NCBI GenBank assembly: GCA_964468045.1
Contig: CAYXTO010000004.1
Location: 62,001-126,000, forward strand
DNA length: 64,000 nucleotides
Direction of reading: 5' to 3'
Source: JAWKXU01 sp964468045
GTDB lineage: Bacteria > Pseudomonadota > Alphaproteobacteria > Sphingomonadales > Sphingomonadaceae
Position 1 is the first letter of the stretch; each line of letters opens with the position of its first letter. The position numbers were made by a program, and so were the translations under genes. This document shows, piece after piece, positions 41,259 to 50,833 of this stretch. The notes under the pieces were generated by a model. That model saw nothing but the letters and a program-made list of their open reading frames with translations. It did no database searches and was not told where the DNA came from.

Positions 41259-42256
41259 GGGCGCTCCTTTCCACGGAAGCCGGCGGGCCGGAGACCCTCG
41301 CCGTCGGCGATATCGAAGAACCTGTTGCCGGGCCGGGCGAGGTGGTCGTCAAGGTTGCCGGCTGCGCGATCAATTTTCCGGACGCCCTGATCATTCGCGA
41401 CATGTACCAGTTCAAGCCGCAGCGTCCCTTCGCCCCGGGCGGCGAAGTGTCCGGCACGATCGAGGCGGTCGGCGAAGGGGTTGAAGGGTGGAAGCCGGGG
41501 GACCGGGTGGCCGCCATCACCATCCACGGCGGATTGCGGGAAAAGACGGCGATTGCCGCTTCAAGGCTGTTCCCCGTTCCGGACGGCATCGACCTTGCCA
41601 ATGCCGCCGCCATGCCGATGACCTACGTTACCGCGCTTTATGCGCTGCGCAATCGGGGCGAGCTGGCGGCGGGAGATACGCTGCTGGTGCTGGGCGCAGC
41701 CGGCGGTGTCGGCCTCGCGGCGGTCGAGCTCGGCAAATATCTCGGCGCGCGCGTGGTCGCGGCGGTTTCCAGCGAGGAGAAGGCGCAGGCAGCGCGCGAG
41801 GCAGGCGCCGACGAAACGGTGATCTATTCGCGCGGTCCGTTCGACAAGGACAGCTCCCGGGCGCTCGCCGCCCAGTTCAAGGATGCCTGCGGCCCCGATG
41901 GCGCGCAAGTGATCATCGACAATGTCGGCGGCGACTATTCCGAACCGGCGCTGCGCGCGATCGGCTGGGAAGGCCGCTTCCTGGTGGTGGGATTTCCGGC
42001 GGGAATCGCCCGCTTGCCGCTCAATCTCACCCTTCTCAAAAGCTGCGATGTGCGGGGTGTGTTCCTGGGGGCGTTCCTCGACCGGCAATCCTCGGCGGCG
42101 ACCGCGATGACCAGCGAATTGTTCGATCTGTGGAAGGCTGGCCGGATAAAGCCGAAGATCAGCGCCACTTACCCCCTGGAACGTGCCGGAGAGGCCATCG
42201 CGGCCCTTGCGGATCGCAAGGCTGTAGGCAAATTGCTCGTGAGAATGGACGCTTGA
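41255..42256 (+). CDS. NADPH:quinone oxidoreductase-like MDR protein
   Basis: A 333-residue medium-chain dehydrogenase/reductase without zinc-ligand cysteines, as expected for quinone oxidoreductases. A GroES-like N-terminal domain (VVKVAGCAINFPDALIIRDM, then PFAPGGEVSGTIEAVGEGV) is followed by the Rossmann fold with VLGAAGGVGLAAVELGKYLG (about 148-167). The ending YPLERAGEAIAALADRKAVG is typical. Coupled to leuD by ATGA. A metabolic link with leucine synthesis is not evident; the linkage may only be transcriptional. Confidence 0.92.
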   Translation: MRALLSTEAGGPETLAVGDIEEPVAGPGEVVVKVAGCAINFPDALIIRDMYQFKPQRPFAPGGEVSGTIEAVGEGVEGWKPGDRVAAITIHGGLREKTAIAASRLFPVPDGIDLANAAAMPMTYVTALYALRNRGELAAGDTLLVLGAAGGVGLAAVELGKYLGARVVAAVSSEEKAQAAREAGADETVIYSRGPFDKDSSRALAAQFKDACGPDGAQVIIDNVGGDYSEPALRAIGWEGRFLVVGFPAGIARLPLNLTLLKSCDVRGVFLGAFLDRQSSAATAMTSELFDLWKAGRIKPKISATYPLERAGEAIAALADRKAVGKLLVRMDA

Positions 42257-42307
42257 AGCCAGAGCTCACGCCGACTAATTTTCAATTCATTCACCGAAAG
42301 GCATCCG

Positions 42308-42631
42308 ATGACCGATTTCAAGGATCGTGAGCGCGCCGAAGAAGCCAAGTTCGCGCTGGACGAAGAAAATACATTCCGCATTGCCGCGCGCCGTAACCGG
42401 TTGCTCGGGCAATGGGCTGCGGAAAAGATGGGCCTGAACGAAGCGGAAACCGAGGCCTATGCCAAATCCGTGGTCCAGGCGGACTTCGAGGAGGCAGGCG
42501 ACGAGGATGTCGTTCGCAAGCTGATCGGCGATCTGACCAATGCCGGGGTCGAGATCGACGAGGCCGGGGTTCGTGCGGCGCTGGCTGAAAAGTCCGTCGA
42601 GGCACGGCGCCAGTTTATCGGCGAAGCGTAA
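42308..42631 (+). CDS. DUF1476 / ATPase inhibitor zeta-type protein
   Basis: A 107-residue helical protein of the DUF1476 family, which includes the zeta inhibitor subunit of alphaproteobacterial F1FO-ATPase. The sequence FKDRERAEEAKFALDEENTF, RRNRLLGQWAAEKMGLNEAE and KSVVQADFEEAGDEDVVRKL follows the family closely. In Paracoccus the N-terminal end blocks the rotor; here that end is short (MTD). Whether it inhibits in this organism is not shown. It begins an operon with bolA and grxD. Confidence 0.9.
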   Translation: MTDFKDRERAEEAKFALDEENTFRIAARRNRLLGQWAAEKMGLNEAETEAYAKSVVQADFEEAGDEDVVRKLIGDLTNAGVEIDEAGVRAALAEKSVEARRQFIGEA

Positions 42632-42648
42632 GGCAGGAAGCACGACAC

Positions 42649-42882
42649 ATGGGAATGGCCGCTGCCGAGATCGAGAACCTGATCAAGTCCGCCCTGCCTG
42701 ATGCGGACGTGACCGTAACGGATCTTGCCGGAGACGGGGATCATTACGCCGCCCATGTCGTGTCCTCCGCCTTCGCCGGCAAAAGCCGGATTCAGCAGCA
42801 CAAGCTCGTCTATGCGGCGCTGGGCGGGCGGATGGGCGGCGTGCTCCACGCCTTGCAACTGACCACTGCCGCACCCAACTGA
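42649..42882 (+). CDS. BolA-family protein
   Basis: A 77-residue BolA fold protein that usually pairs with a monothiol glutaredoxin to handle [2Fe-2S] clusters. Recognisable elements are AAEIENLIKSALPDADVTVT, DGDHYAAHVVSSAFAGKSRI and the invariant His in QQHKLVYAALGG. It lies 17 bp after DUF1476 and 25 bp before grxD. The BolA-Grx4 gene pairing is widely conserved and supports the assignment. Confidence 0.95.
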   Translation: MGMAAAEIENLIKSALPDADVTVTDLAGDGDHYAAHVVSSAFAGKSRIQQHKLVYAALGGRMGGVLHALQLTTAAPN

Positions 42883-42907
42883 AGCAGGAAGCTTCGAAAG
42901 GCATCCC

Positions 42908-43237
42908 ATGTCCGACATCAACGCCCGCATCGACGAAATCGTTCAGCAGAACGACGTGGTCCTTTTCATGAAGGGCACCCCGCTCTTTCCCCAATGCGGT
43001 TTCTCGAGCCGCGCCGTGGCCATTCTGGATCATTGCGGAGTGGCTTACGAAAGCGTCGATGTCCTGCAGGACATGGAGATTCGCCAGGGCATCAAGGGTT
43101 ATTCCGACTGGCCGACCATTCCCCAGCTCTATGTGAAGGGTGAATTCATCGGCGGCAGCGACATCATGATGGAGATGTACGAGGCCGGCGAGTTGCAGCA
43201 ATTGATGCGGGAAAAGCAGATCGCGCCATCCGCCTGA
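42908..43237 (+). CDS. grxD: monothiol glutaredoxin Grx4/GrxD
   Basis: A 109-residue CGFS-type glutaredoxin for Fe-S cluster transfer. VVLFMKGTPLFPQCGFSSRA contains the WP-like loop and the CGFS active site (about 29-32). DWPTIPQLYVKGEFIGGSDI is the conserved glutathione-binding stretch. It follows bolA directly, a functional pair. The ending REKQIAPSA is a little extended. A cytosolic role is expected. Confidence 0.97.
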   Translation: MSDINARIDEIVQQNDVVLFMKGTPLFPQCGFSSRAVAILDHCGVAYESVDVLQDMEIRQGIKGYSDWPTIPQLYVKGEFIGGSDIMMEMYEAGELQQLMREKQIAPSA

Positions 43238-43536
43238 TCGGCCATCCCGTGTTTCTTTCTGGCTGATTGCCGTCCTGGCAGGGACTTCGGGGAGGCGGGA
43301 CCACGGAGACTTGGGGATTTGATCCCGCCTCGATCGAAGACTTGGGGTGCCCCTCTGCGGGGTCACCTCGATATTATGCAGACACCGTGCCAAATTCGCC
43401 GGATAACCGTTTCCCTATGCCCTTGATGGTAACCATCGGGTTAACGCGGCAAATTCTGTAAAACATCCCGACACTGATCGCACCGCCTCACTTTTTTGGC
43501 GCTTGGCATTCCCGCCCGCCGCAGCAATAAGGCTGC
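43238..43536. other. intergenic region, nothing identified
   Basis: About 300 bp between grxD and the NUDIX gene. A 64-codon rightward frame at 43267-43461 has no recognisable motif and no SD. A GCCCC-TCTGC-GGGGT stem near 43350 is the only notable structure. Confidence 0.4.
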
Positions 43537-44316
43537 ATGACCGAACCGGAAGTCGATCCCGCCACTGCCATTCCCGCTGCCACGGTTGTAATATTCCGCA
43601 ATGCTCGCTCAGGCAGCCTTCCCGAGCTGCTGATGGTGACCCGCTCCACGGCCATGGCCTTCGCCGGAGGCGCGGCGGTGTTTCCGGGCGGACGAATCGA
43701 TGATGCGGATCGCCAGCTGGCCGCCAGCCTCGGCCAGGGCGGGGATCAGGACGATTTGTCGGCCCGCATCGCGGCAATCCGCGAAACCCTGGAAGAAACC
43801 GGACTGGTCATCGGCCTCGACGGGATCGTGGATGCCGCCATCGCCGCGCAAGCCCGCGCCATGCTGCTGGACACAGGCGAGCTGGCCCCCGTTCTCGTCC
43901 ATTTCGGCTGGAAGCTGGCGCCGGAAAGCCTGACACCGTTCGCGCGCTGGCGGCCCAATATGAAACATGCCCGAACCTTCGATACGCGCTTCTATCTGGC
44001 CAATCTCGGCACGGGCGAGGTGGATATCGCGATAGACGCGACCGAGAATACACGGCTGTTCTGGATCAGCGCGCAGGAAGCGCTCGGCAAGGCGGATCGC
44101 GGCGAGATGAGAGTGATCTATCCCACTCGCCGCAACCTGGAGCGGCTCGCGCAATTCCGAAGCTTTGCCGAAGTGCAGGATCACGCGCTCGCCATCCCGC
44201 CCGATATCATCGTGCCCTTCCTCGATCGAAGCGGGCCGACGACCTTGCTGTGCATTCCGGAAGATCGCGGCTATCCCATCACCGCCGAACCCTACGAGAC
44301 CGCGGACCGCGCCTGA
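43537..44316 (+). CDS. NUDIX hydrolase
   Basis: A 259-residue NUDIX-fold protein. The opening strand AATVVIFRNA, MVTRSTAMAFAGGAAVFPGG and the box-like SARIAAIRETLEETGLVIGL (helix with RExxEE) show the fold. The box is preceded by an insertion, so the classical GX5E spacing is stretched, as in CoA pyrophosphatase- or NUDT19-like members. The middle FARWRPNMKHARTFDTRFYL fits that group. It probably hydrolyses a nucleotide-diphosphate or CoA derivative; the exact substrate is not known. Confidence 0.85.
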   Translation: MTEPEVDPATAIPAATVVIFRNARSGSLPELLMVTRSTAMAFAGGAAVFPGGRIDDADRQLAASLGQGGDQDDLSARIAAIRETLEETGLVIGLDGIVDAAIAAQARAMLLDTGELAPVLVHFGWKLAPESLTPFARWRPNMKHARTFDTRFYLANLGTGEVDIAIDATENTRLFWISAQEALGKADRGEMRVIYPTRRNLERLAQFRSFAEVQDHALAIPPDIIVPFLDRSGPTTLLCIPEDRGYPITAEPYETADRA

Positions 44317-44691
44317 GCCCCTTATGTCGTGCGTCCGAACCGCTGCCTGTTCCCACAAAGCGGCAGATTGATTCCCGAGCGAAACCGGTTCCTGGCCCGA
44401 GAATAAGCGAGGAGGATGGCGGGCTGAGCCTAGGCTATCCGGAGCCTGTCGTCGCGCAGGAGAAAATCGCCCGCGCTTCCGGTTGAAGCACTCCTGACGC
44501 GGATCGAGAAACCCGAATGAAAGGTAATTGCGACGCGTTATCAAAACTATGGACGGGGAATAAGCTCATCATTATAGGCCGGGCGATCCGAGGCAACGGG
44601 ATAGGCCTGATGCTACCGTCTAGGAGCGCGGCAACCTGCTCGATCACGTATAAATATTTGATAAAATTACTAAAATGATTCAGGTCGGCTG
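44317..44691. other. promoter region before a TonB-dependent receptor
   Basis: A 375-bp stretch without a gene. It becomes AT-richer toward the end (TATAAATATTTGATAAAATT near 44648-44667), which is where a promoter for the receptor gene would lie. No Fur-like dyad is visible here, unlike the next receptor gene. Confidence 0.5.
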
Positions 44692-47271
44692 ATGGAGAGG
44701 GCTTACCCTTCTGGAGATACTGATTTGCACGCTATACTCGTCTTGCCGATCGCCCTGGCAACTTCATCGATATCCGAGCAGTCTCCCCTTCCATCGTCGG
44801 GAGCTTCCGGGCCGGAAACGGTTTCGCGAAGCGATGACAGCTTGCCGGATAACGACGAAATCCTGGTGATTGCCACTCCCTGGCATGGGCTGGTCGACAC
44901 TCCGCAAGCACCTGTCATGACTCTCGATGAAGCCGATATCGCCTCTTACGGCGCGGCATCGCTCAACGAATTGCTCGAGGCTGTCAGCCCCCAGACGAGC
45001 AGCGGCCGGGGTCGCGGAGAAGGCGGACCGGTCATCCTGCTGAACGGCCAGCGCATCTCCAGCTTCCGGGAAATCCGGGACATCCCGCCGGAAGCGATCC
45101 GCCGGATGGAAGTCCTGCCGGAGGAAGTGGCCCTGCGCTATGGCTATTCGGCCAACCAGAGGGTGGTGAACTTCATCCTCAAGGACAATTACACTAGCAA
45201 GACTGTCGCCGGCGAATACAACGTTCCCACGCGAGGCGGCTTTGTCGAAAGCGAACTGGAAGCGGGGCTGGTCAGCATCAACGGATCGCGCCGGTTCAAC
45301 ATCAATGCCAAGCTGGAAGACACCTCGATGCTGACGGAGGCGGAGCGCAATGTCCTCCAGCCTTCCGGCAATATTCCAACGATTGCCTCGGATCCCGATC
45401 CGGCCGCCTACCGCAGCCTGGTGGACGACAGCCGCGACCTGACGCTCAACGGCACCTGGTCTACCGGGCTTGGAGGCGAAGGGAAAGGCGGCTCGCTCGC
45501 CATCAATACGACGCTCGTCCGCTCCGACGCGCGAGATCTGCTGGGCCTGAACATGGTGCGACTGGTGGCGCCGGACGGGGCCGAGGCCCTGCGCAGCCTG
45601 CCCGGTGCACTGGTGCGCAAGACGGAGACCACCTCCCTGCAGGGCGGCGTCACGCTGAACAAGCCGCTCGGGCGCTGGCAACTGTCCGCCACCGTGGATG
45701 CTTCGCACAGCGACCTCGACACAAGGGTGGATCGGGAAGCCGACACCTCCTCCCTCGTGGCAGCCGCATTGGCCGGGAATCTCGACATAACCGGTTCCCT
45801 TCCGGCGCCCTCACCGGCCGGCTCCGACCGGACGGAAAGCAAGAATCTGGCGCTCAACTCTCTCGCCACGCTATCAGGGAACCCGATCCTGCTGCCGGCC
45901 GGGAATGTATCGCTGACGGCGAAAGCCGGGCTGAGTCACACGCGCTCCGACAACAGCGGCAACCAGGCGGGCAGCATGCACACCCTCCTCAAGCGCGACG
46001 ATCTTTCCGGCGGAATCAATCTCGCTATCCCGATCACCAGCCGCAAGGAAAACGTTCTGGCCGGCGCGGGCGACATTTCCCTCAATCTCAGCGCTGGCGT
46101 CAATCATCTGTCGGACTTCGGAACGCTGGTCGACTGGAGCGCGGGGATCACCTGGTCGCCCTGGGAAAAGCTCAATCTGCAAGCCAGCTATTTCGTCGAC
46201 GAAGCGGCGCCCAGCCTGGCCCAGTTGGGCAATCCCGAAATCCTCACGTTCAACCGGACCGTGTATGATTTCACGCGCGGGGAAACCGCACTCGTAACCA
46301 TCATCACCGGCGGCAACCCGGACCTCAAACGGGAAAGGCAACGCGACATCAAGCTCGCGGCCACCTGGGAACTGCCCGTTCTCAAGAACTCCAACCTAAT
46401 CGTCGAATATTTTCGCAACCGATCGGACGACGTCACCCAGTCCTTCCCCGTGCTTACACCCGCGATCGAGACCGCGTTCCCTGGCCGGGTCGTGCGGGAT
46501 ACGGAAGGCAGGCTGGTATCGATCGATCAGCGGCCCGTGACATTCAGCGAAACCAGAAGCTCACGGCTGCGATGGGGGTTCAACCTTTCCGGCACCATCG
46601 GGCAGCCGCAGCCCACCGCGCAATCACGCATCCTGGGCGATCGTCCGCCCTCCCCCGGAGCGGGCGCCCCGCCCCCGGGCCGGCCAGGTGCCGGCGGAGG
46701 GCAGCCTGGAGGCTCCGGTAGCCCCGGCGGCCCAGGCGGCCCAGGACCACGAGGTTTAGGCGGATTTGGCGGACCAGGCGGCAGCGGTCAGGGTCGCTGG
46801 AACATATCACTGTATCATACGGTGCGCTTTTCCGAGAAAGTCGTGGTCGCCGAAACCGGGCCGATACTGGATCTGCTCGATGGCGATGCGCTGAGCTCGG
46901 GCGGTGTCGCCCGCCACGCGCTGGAACTGGAAGGGGGCACATTCTACAAGGGCTTCGGCCTGCGCCTGACCGGAAGCTGGACCGCCCCCACGAGAGTGCG
47001 ATCCAGCGGCGCACCAGCCAGCTCCGACCTGCGCTTCGGCAGCATATTCATTCTCGATGCCAGGCTTTTCATCAATTTCGACCAGCAGGCGAGCGTGATC
47101 GAGAAAATGCCGTTCATGAAAGGCATGCGCCTGAGCTTCGAATTCAACAATATTTTCGATTCTCGCCAGAAGGTTACCGATCCAAGCGGCGAAGTGCCGC
47201 TGACCTACCAGGCGGATTATCGCGATCCGCGCGGCCGGTTCGTCGGGATCGACCTGCGCAAGATGTTCTGA
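44692..47271 (+). CDS. TonB-dependent receptor with Gly/Pro-rich surface loop
   Basis: An 859-residue outer-membrane receptor of a type frequent in sphingomonads. A plug domain (ASLNELLEAVSPQTSSGRGR, then GGPVILLNGQRISSFREIRD and IRRMEVLPEEVALRYGYSAN) is followed by a beta-barrel ending DLRKMF. At about residues 640-700 there is a low-complexity loop made of Pro/Gly repeats (GAGAPPPGRPGAGGG, then SGSPGGPGGPGPRGLGGFGG). The start is uncertain: ATG 44692, or TTG 44725 preceded by GGAG, giving MHAILVLPIALAT as the signal peptide. It lies upstream of the iron cluster, but no iron box precedes it. Confidence 0.9.
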   Translation: MERAYPSGDTDLHAILVLPIALATSSISEQSPLPSSGASGPETVSRSDDSLPDNDEILVIATPWHGLVDTPQAPVMTLDEADIASYGAASLNELLEAVSPQTSSGRGRGEGGPVILLNGQRISSFREIRDIPPEAIRRMEVLPEEVALRYGYSANQRVVNFILKDNYTSKTVAGEYNVPTRGGFVESELEAGLVSINGSRRFNINAKLEDTSMLTEAERNVLQPSGNIPTIASDPDPAAYRSLVDDSRDLTLNGTWSTGLGGEGKGGSLAINTTLVRSDARDLLGLNMVRLVAPDGAEALRSLPGALVRKTETTSLQGGVTLNKPLGRWQLSATVDASHSDLDTRVDREADTSSLVAAALAGNLDITGSLPAPSPAGSDRTESKNLALNSLATLSGNPILLPAGNVSLTAKAGLSHTRSDNSGNQAGSMHTLLKRDDLSGGINLAIPITSRKENVLAGAGDISLNLSAGVNHLSDFGTLVDWSAGITWSPWEKLNLQASYFVDEAAPSLAQLGNPEILTFNRTVYDFTRGETALVTIITGGNPDLKRERQRDIKLAATWELPVLKNSNLIVEYFRNRSDDVTQSFPVLTPAIETAFPGRVVRDTEGRLVSIDQRPVTFSETRSSRLRWGFNLSGTIGQPQPTAQSRILGDRPPSPGAGAPPPGRPGAGGGQPGGSGSPGGPGGPGPRGLGGFGGPGGSGQGRWNISLYHTVRFSEKVVVAETGPILDLLDGDALSSGGVARHALELEGGTFYKGFGLRLTGSWTAPTRVRSSGAPASSDLRFGSIFILDARLFINFDQQASVIEKMPFMKGMRLSFEFNNIFDSRQKVTDPSGEVPLTYQADYRDPRGRFVGIDLRKMF

Positions 47272-47359
47272 CGCGCCACAGGTTTGAGCCGTCTCGCCTC
47301 CGGCGCTTCACCCCTCTCAATGTCGCATGTTATCGATAATTAATCGCAATATCGTTGAC

Positions 47360-47380
47360 ATTGCAATCGACTCGCAATAA
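47360..47380 (+). promoter_or_regulatory. putative Fur box before the siderophore receptor
   Basis: ATTGCAATCGACTCGCAATAA: an imperfect dyad with TTGC and GCAA ends, 36 bp before the GTG start. Very similar sequences precede tonB (49994) and the PepSY operon (54674). This pattern (TTGCAA-N5-TCGCAA type) resembles Fur boxes of iron genes in sphingomonads and relatives. Confidence 0.65.
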
Positions 47381-47415
47381 CCGGCCGCAATATTCCGCAA
47401 CATGGGGGCAACACA

Positions 47416-49821
47416 GTGGCAAAATCTGCATCGGTTCCGTCTTTCCTCGCGCTCGGCTGCGTCAGCGCCATGGCTTTCACCAGCACCGCACATGCCCAGG
47501 ACACCGGCCAGGCGCAGCGGCTCGGCGGCGTGACCGTCACCGATACCGCGATCGACGAGTCCGAGGTGAAGGCCGAGCGCGCGGCATCGCCGAAGTATAC
47601 CGCCCCGCTGCTCGACACACCGCAGACGATCACCGTCATTACCAACAAGAGCATCCAGCAGCAGAACCTGCTGACGCTGCGCGACGTGCTGCAGACCGTG
47701 CCGGGCATCACCTTCGGCGCCGGCGAAGGCGGCTTCGGCTATGGCGATCGCATCATCCTGCGCGGCCAGGACGCCAAGAACGACGTCACGATCGATGGCG
47801 TGCGCAGCTCGGCATTCCTCAATCGCAACGAGACCTACAATATCGAGCAGATCGAGGTCACCAACGGCGCCAACTCGGTGTACAGCGGCGGCGGTTCCGT
47901 GGCGGGCACGATCAACCTCGTCACCAAGAAGCCGCTGGCCGACGACCAGAGCACTATCAGCGCCGGCATCGGCACCGACGATTACTATCGCGGCACTGTC
48001 GACGCCAATCTGCGGCTCAACGAGCTGATCGCGGTTCGCCTCAACGCCGTCTATCACAACCAAGACGTCCCGGGCCGCGACGTCGAGTTCTATGAGCGCT
48101 GGGGCGTGGCGCCGGCGATCACCATCGGCATCGACAACCCGACCAATCTGACGCTGCAGTACGAGCATCTCGACGACAAGGGCATGCCGCAATACGGCCT
48201 GCGCTACTATGCCAACCTCGGCGGTTACCTGTCCGATTTCGACCGCAGCGGCTATTACGGCTTCGCCAATCTCGACCAGCAGAACTCGAAGACCAACGCG
48301 CTGCAGGCGATCTTCAGCCATGAATTCAGCGACAGCATCAGGATCCGCAACCTGACGCGCTACGAGAAGATCAAGCAGAACACCGTGACCAGCCAGCCCA
48401 CCGGCACCTTCTGCCTGGCCTCCACCGGCCGGCAACCGGGAACCTTCGCCGTTCCCCCGGTCGAGGCCGCGTGCCCGGCCACCATCCCGGCCGGCTACTA
48501 TCTGCCCACCGGCGGGCGCGGCGTGCAGCGCTTCATCACCAACGAAACGCTGTACAACCAGTTCGACATCAGCGCCGATTTCGACACCGGCGGCATCGCC
48601 CACTCGCTGGTCATCGGCGCCTCGGCGCTGTGGGAGGATTATAGCCAGAACCAGGGCACGCTCCCGCGCAATGCCGATGGCTCGACGCCGGCTTTCCCAC
48701 TGGTCAATATCGCCAACCCGGGCGAGATCGTGCAGGGCCCGACGGGCTTCACCTATGGCAGCAACGTCTATACCGGCCCGATCAACTTCATCCGCACCAG
48801 CTATAACCAGGGGGAGCGCAAGGCCTTCGCCGCCTATCTGTTCGACACGATGAAGTTCGGCGAGATGTTCGAGCTCAACGGCGGCATCCGCTACGAGCAC
48901 GCCAAGGGCCACAACAGCACGGTCAGCTATGTGACCACGGCCGGCGCTCCCAACCTCGGCGACGTGAACACCATCACCGGGCCGTTCCGCAACAGCGACA
49001 ACCTGTTCTCCTACCGGATCGGCGCGGTGTTCAAGCCGACGCCCGACACCAGCATCTACATCGCGACCGGCACGTCGAAGAACCCGTCGCAGGCGGCAGT
49101 CGACGGCGCCTGCTCGGCCGCGAACTGCAACCTCAAGCCGGAAACGACCAAGAACTACGAAGTCGGCGCCAAGGCTGATCTCTTCGGCAAGAGGCTGCTC
49201 GTCAGCGCTGCGTGGTTCCGCAACGATCGCGACAGCATCAGGATCAACTCCAACGACCCGACGCTGCCCGACCAGAGGCTGGACGGCAAGCAGCGGGTCG
49301 AGGGTATCTCGCTCGGCGCTTCGGGCAACATCACCGAGAACTGGACCATTTCCGCGAACTACATGTATCTGAAGTCCAAGATCCGGCAGGGTGTATCCGA
49401 TTTCTGCGTCGACAATCCGGGTACCACGGGCTGCGGCAACAGCGCCGCCTTCCCCGATCCGACCCGCGGTTATGCGTTGACCAACACGCCCAAGCATTCG
49501 GGCAGCGTGTTCACGACCTACCGCTTCCCCTTCGGCCTGGAACTGGGTTACGGCATCACCTACCAAGGCAAGTACCTGCTCAACCAGCCCACGCTCGCAC
49601 AGCTCGTGGCTGACCAGTATGTCGGGTATTACGTGCCCAGCTACACGATCCACCGCTTCATGGCGTCGTACCCGATCACCGACAGGCTGATGGCCCAGGT
49701 GAACGTGCAGAACTTCACCAACGAGAAGTATGTTACGACCGTTCGCAACCAGCTCGGCGGCAGCTGGGCGCAGCCGGCCCCGACCCGCTCGGCGGTGGTC
49801 AGCCTGAATTACACGTTCTGA
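47416..49821 (+). CDS. TonB-dependent siderophore receptor (catecholate type)
   Basis: An 801-residue receptor of the Fiu/FhuE-like siderophore group. A signal peptide ends FTSTAHAQ. The plug has LLDTPQTITVITNKSIQQQN, LRDVLQTVPGITFGAGEGG, RIILRGQDAKNDVTIDGVRS and NGANSVYSGGGSVAGTINLV. The barrel ends VSLNYTF. The GTG start at 47416 follows GGGGG. The TPQTITVI and RG(F/Q)DA patterns are the usual marks of ferric-siderophore receptors. A Fur-like box lies upstream, and tonB and piuC lie downstream, so it is probably iron-repressed. A strong hairpin follows the stop. Confidence 0.94.
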   Translation: MAKSASVPSFLALGCVSAMAFTSTAHAQDTGQAQRLGGVTVTDTAIDESEVKAERAASPKYTAPLLDTPQTITVITNKSIQQQNLLTLRDVLQTVPGITFGAGEGGFGYGDRIILRGQDAKNDVTIDGVRSSAFLNRNETYNIEQIEVTNGANSVYSGGGSVAGTINLVTKKPLADDQSTISAGIGTDDYYRGTVDANLRLNELIAVRLNAVYHNQDVPGRDVEFYERWGVAPAITIGIDNPTNLTLQYEHLDDKGMPQYGLRYYANLGGYLSDFDRSGYYGFANLDQQNSKTNALQAIFSHEFSDSIRIRNLTRYEKIKQNTVTSQPTGTFCLASTGRQPGTFAVPPVEAACPATIPAGYYLPTGGRGVQRFITNETLYNQFDISADFDTGGIAHSLVIGASALWEDYSQNQGTLPRNADGSTPAFPLVNIANPGEIVQGPTGFTYGSNVYTGPINFIRTSYNQGERKAFAAYLFDTMKFGEMFELNGGIRYEHAKGHNSTVSYVTTAGAPNLGDVNTITGPFRNSDNLFSYRIGAVFKPTPDTSIYIATGTSKNPSQAAVDGACSAANCNLKPETTKNYEVGAKADLFGKRLLVSAAWFRNDRDSIRINSNDPTLPDQRLDGKQRVEGISLGASGNITENWTISANYMYLKSKIRQGVSDFCVDNPGTTGCGNSAAFPDPTRGYALTNTPKHSGSVFTTYRFPFGLELGYGITYQGKYLLNQPTLAQLVADQYVGYYVPSYTIHRFMASYPITDRLMAQVNVQNFTNEKYVTTVRNQLGGSWAQPAPTRSAVVSLNYTF

Positions 49822-49829
49822 TGAATGCC

Positions 49830-49861
49830 GATTGCCCCGCCACATTTCCGGCGGGGCAATC
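49830..49861 (+). terminator. hairpin terminator after the siderophore receptor
   Basis: GATTGCCCCGCC-ACATTTCC-GGCGGGGCAATC: a perfect 12-bp stem with 8-nt loop, 8 bp after the stop codon. It lacks a long T-run (CCCCTATTTG follows), so it may work as a strong attenuator or 3'-end stabiliser as well. Confidence 0.75.
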
Positions 49862-49993
49862 CCCTATTTGACCGCAGTCAATTCCTACAATGCGACTTGA
49901 TAGCAAATAGGCGGATGTCCGGATGAGGGGCGGCAGGCGAAGGATGATGCATCATTGCTGATCCCTCGCCTGCCGGTAATCACTTTGTTCGGC

Positions 49994-50012
49994 ATGCAAT
50001 TGATTCGCATTA
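49994..50012 (+). promoter_or_regulatory. putative Fur box before tonB
   Basis: ATGCAATTGATTCGCATTA: dyad with TGC-AAT / ATT-CGCA symmetry, of the same design as the box at 47360. It sits upstream of all candidate tonB starts. Confidence 0.62.
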
Positions 50013-50134
50013 GGTTGTCGGCTAGGGGGATTGCGAAGGGGCTTATTGCTATGTTCGGGACTGCGGAAGAACAGGACCATGGGACGTCGGATCCCTTGCC
50101 TTTTCCGTGCGCTACGCAGCCGGAGATCAACAGG

Positions 50135-50818
50135 ATGCGCCAGAAGACGGCTCCAGCCACCGAATCCTGCATTGCGGAATCGCGCAGCCGCTATGGCGAG
50201 GGCCAGCGCCTCAGCCTTCCGGCGATCATCATCACCGCGGGTTTTCACGTAGCCGCATTCGCTTCGGCACTGCTGGTGGGCTATGAGGTGGTGGCGAAGA
50301 AGGAAGAGCCGAGGCTCACCGTCGTGGACCTCACGCCCCCTCCGCCGCCTCCGGCCGATCCCACCCCGCCGCCGCCGCGCCCTGAGATCGTTGCGCCCAT
50401 TCCCCCGCTAAGTATCGCGCGCAACCCGCCGCCCGTTGCGACCACGCCCGATCCCGTGCCCGAGCAGCCGTCTCCGGTGCCCGCCGTCAACTCCCCTCCC
50501 CCGGTGTCCGTCCCGGTGGTCGCGGCGCCCAGCATCGTGCAGGACAGCAACCTCGCCGCCAAGATGGTGGCCGGCGCGCCGCCCCGTTATCCGACGGAGA
50601 GCCGCCGCCGCCGCGAGCAGGGCACGGTGGTGCTTTCGGTAACCGTGGGCGTGGATGGCAAGGTGTCCGGCATTGCGGTATCCCAGAGCAGCGGATTCTC
50701 CCGGCTGGACGACGCGGCCCTTTCGGCGGTGCGCAAGTGGCGCTGGTCACCGATCATACGGGATGGCAAGCCCGTCATGGTCAAGGGAATTGTCGAGATT
50801 CCCTTCGTCCTTCTCACC
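50135..50818 (+). CDS. tonB: energy transducer TonB
   Basis: About 228 residues from ATG 50135, which has GGAG 9 nt upstream. Earlier ATGs at 50051 and 49994 are in frame but would put a long unrelated leader before the membrane anchor. A single N-terminal helix (LPAIIITAGFHVAAFASALL) is followed by a long proline-rich spacer (PPPPPPADPTPPPPRPEIVA type). The TonB C-terminal domain comes last (APPRYPTESRRRREQGTVVL, SGIAVSQSSGFSRLDDAAL). It transmits proton-motive force to outer-membrane receptors. The gene lies between a Fur-like box and piuC, so a dedicated iron-uptake TonB is likely. Confidence 0.93.
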
Positions 50819-50833
50819 TGATCGCCGCCGCCG

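Noticed and set aside
43267..43461. 64-codon rightward frame after grxD
   Set aside because: It lacks an SD and recognisable features. I leave the region as intergenic.
47317..49845. 842-codon leftward open frame opposite the siderophore receptor
   Set aside because: It mirrors the receptor gene codon for codon in a GC-rich sequence, is rich in Gly/Arg/Ala/Val/Asp, and has no recognisable motif. The receptor frame has a full signal peptide, plug and barrel.
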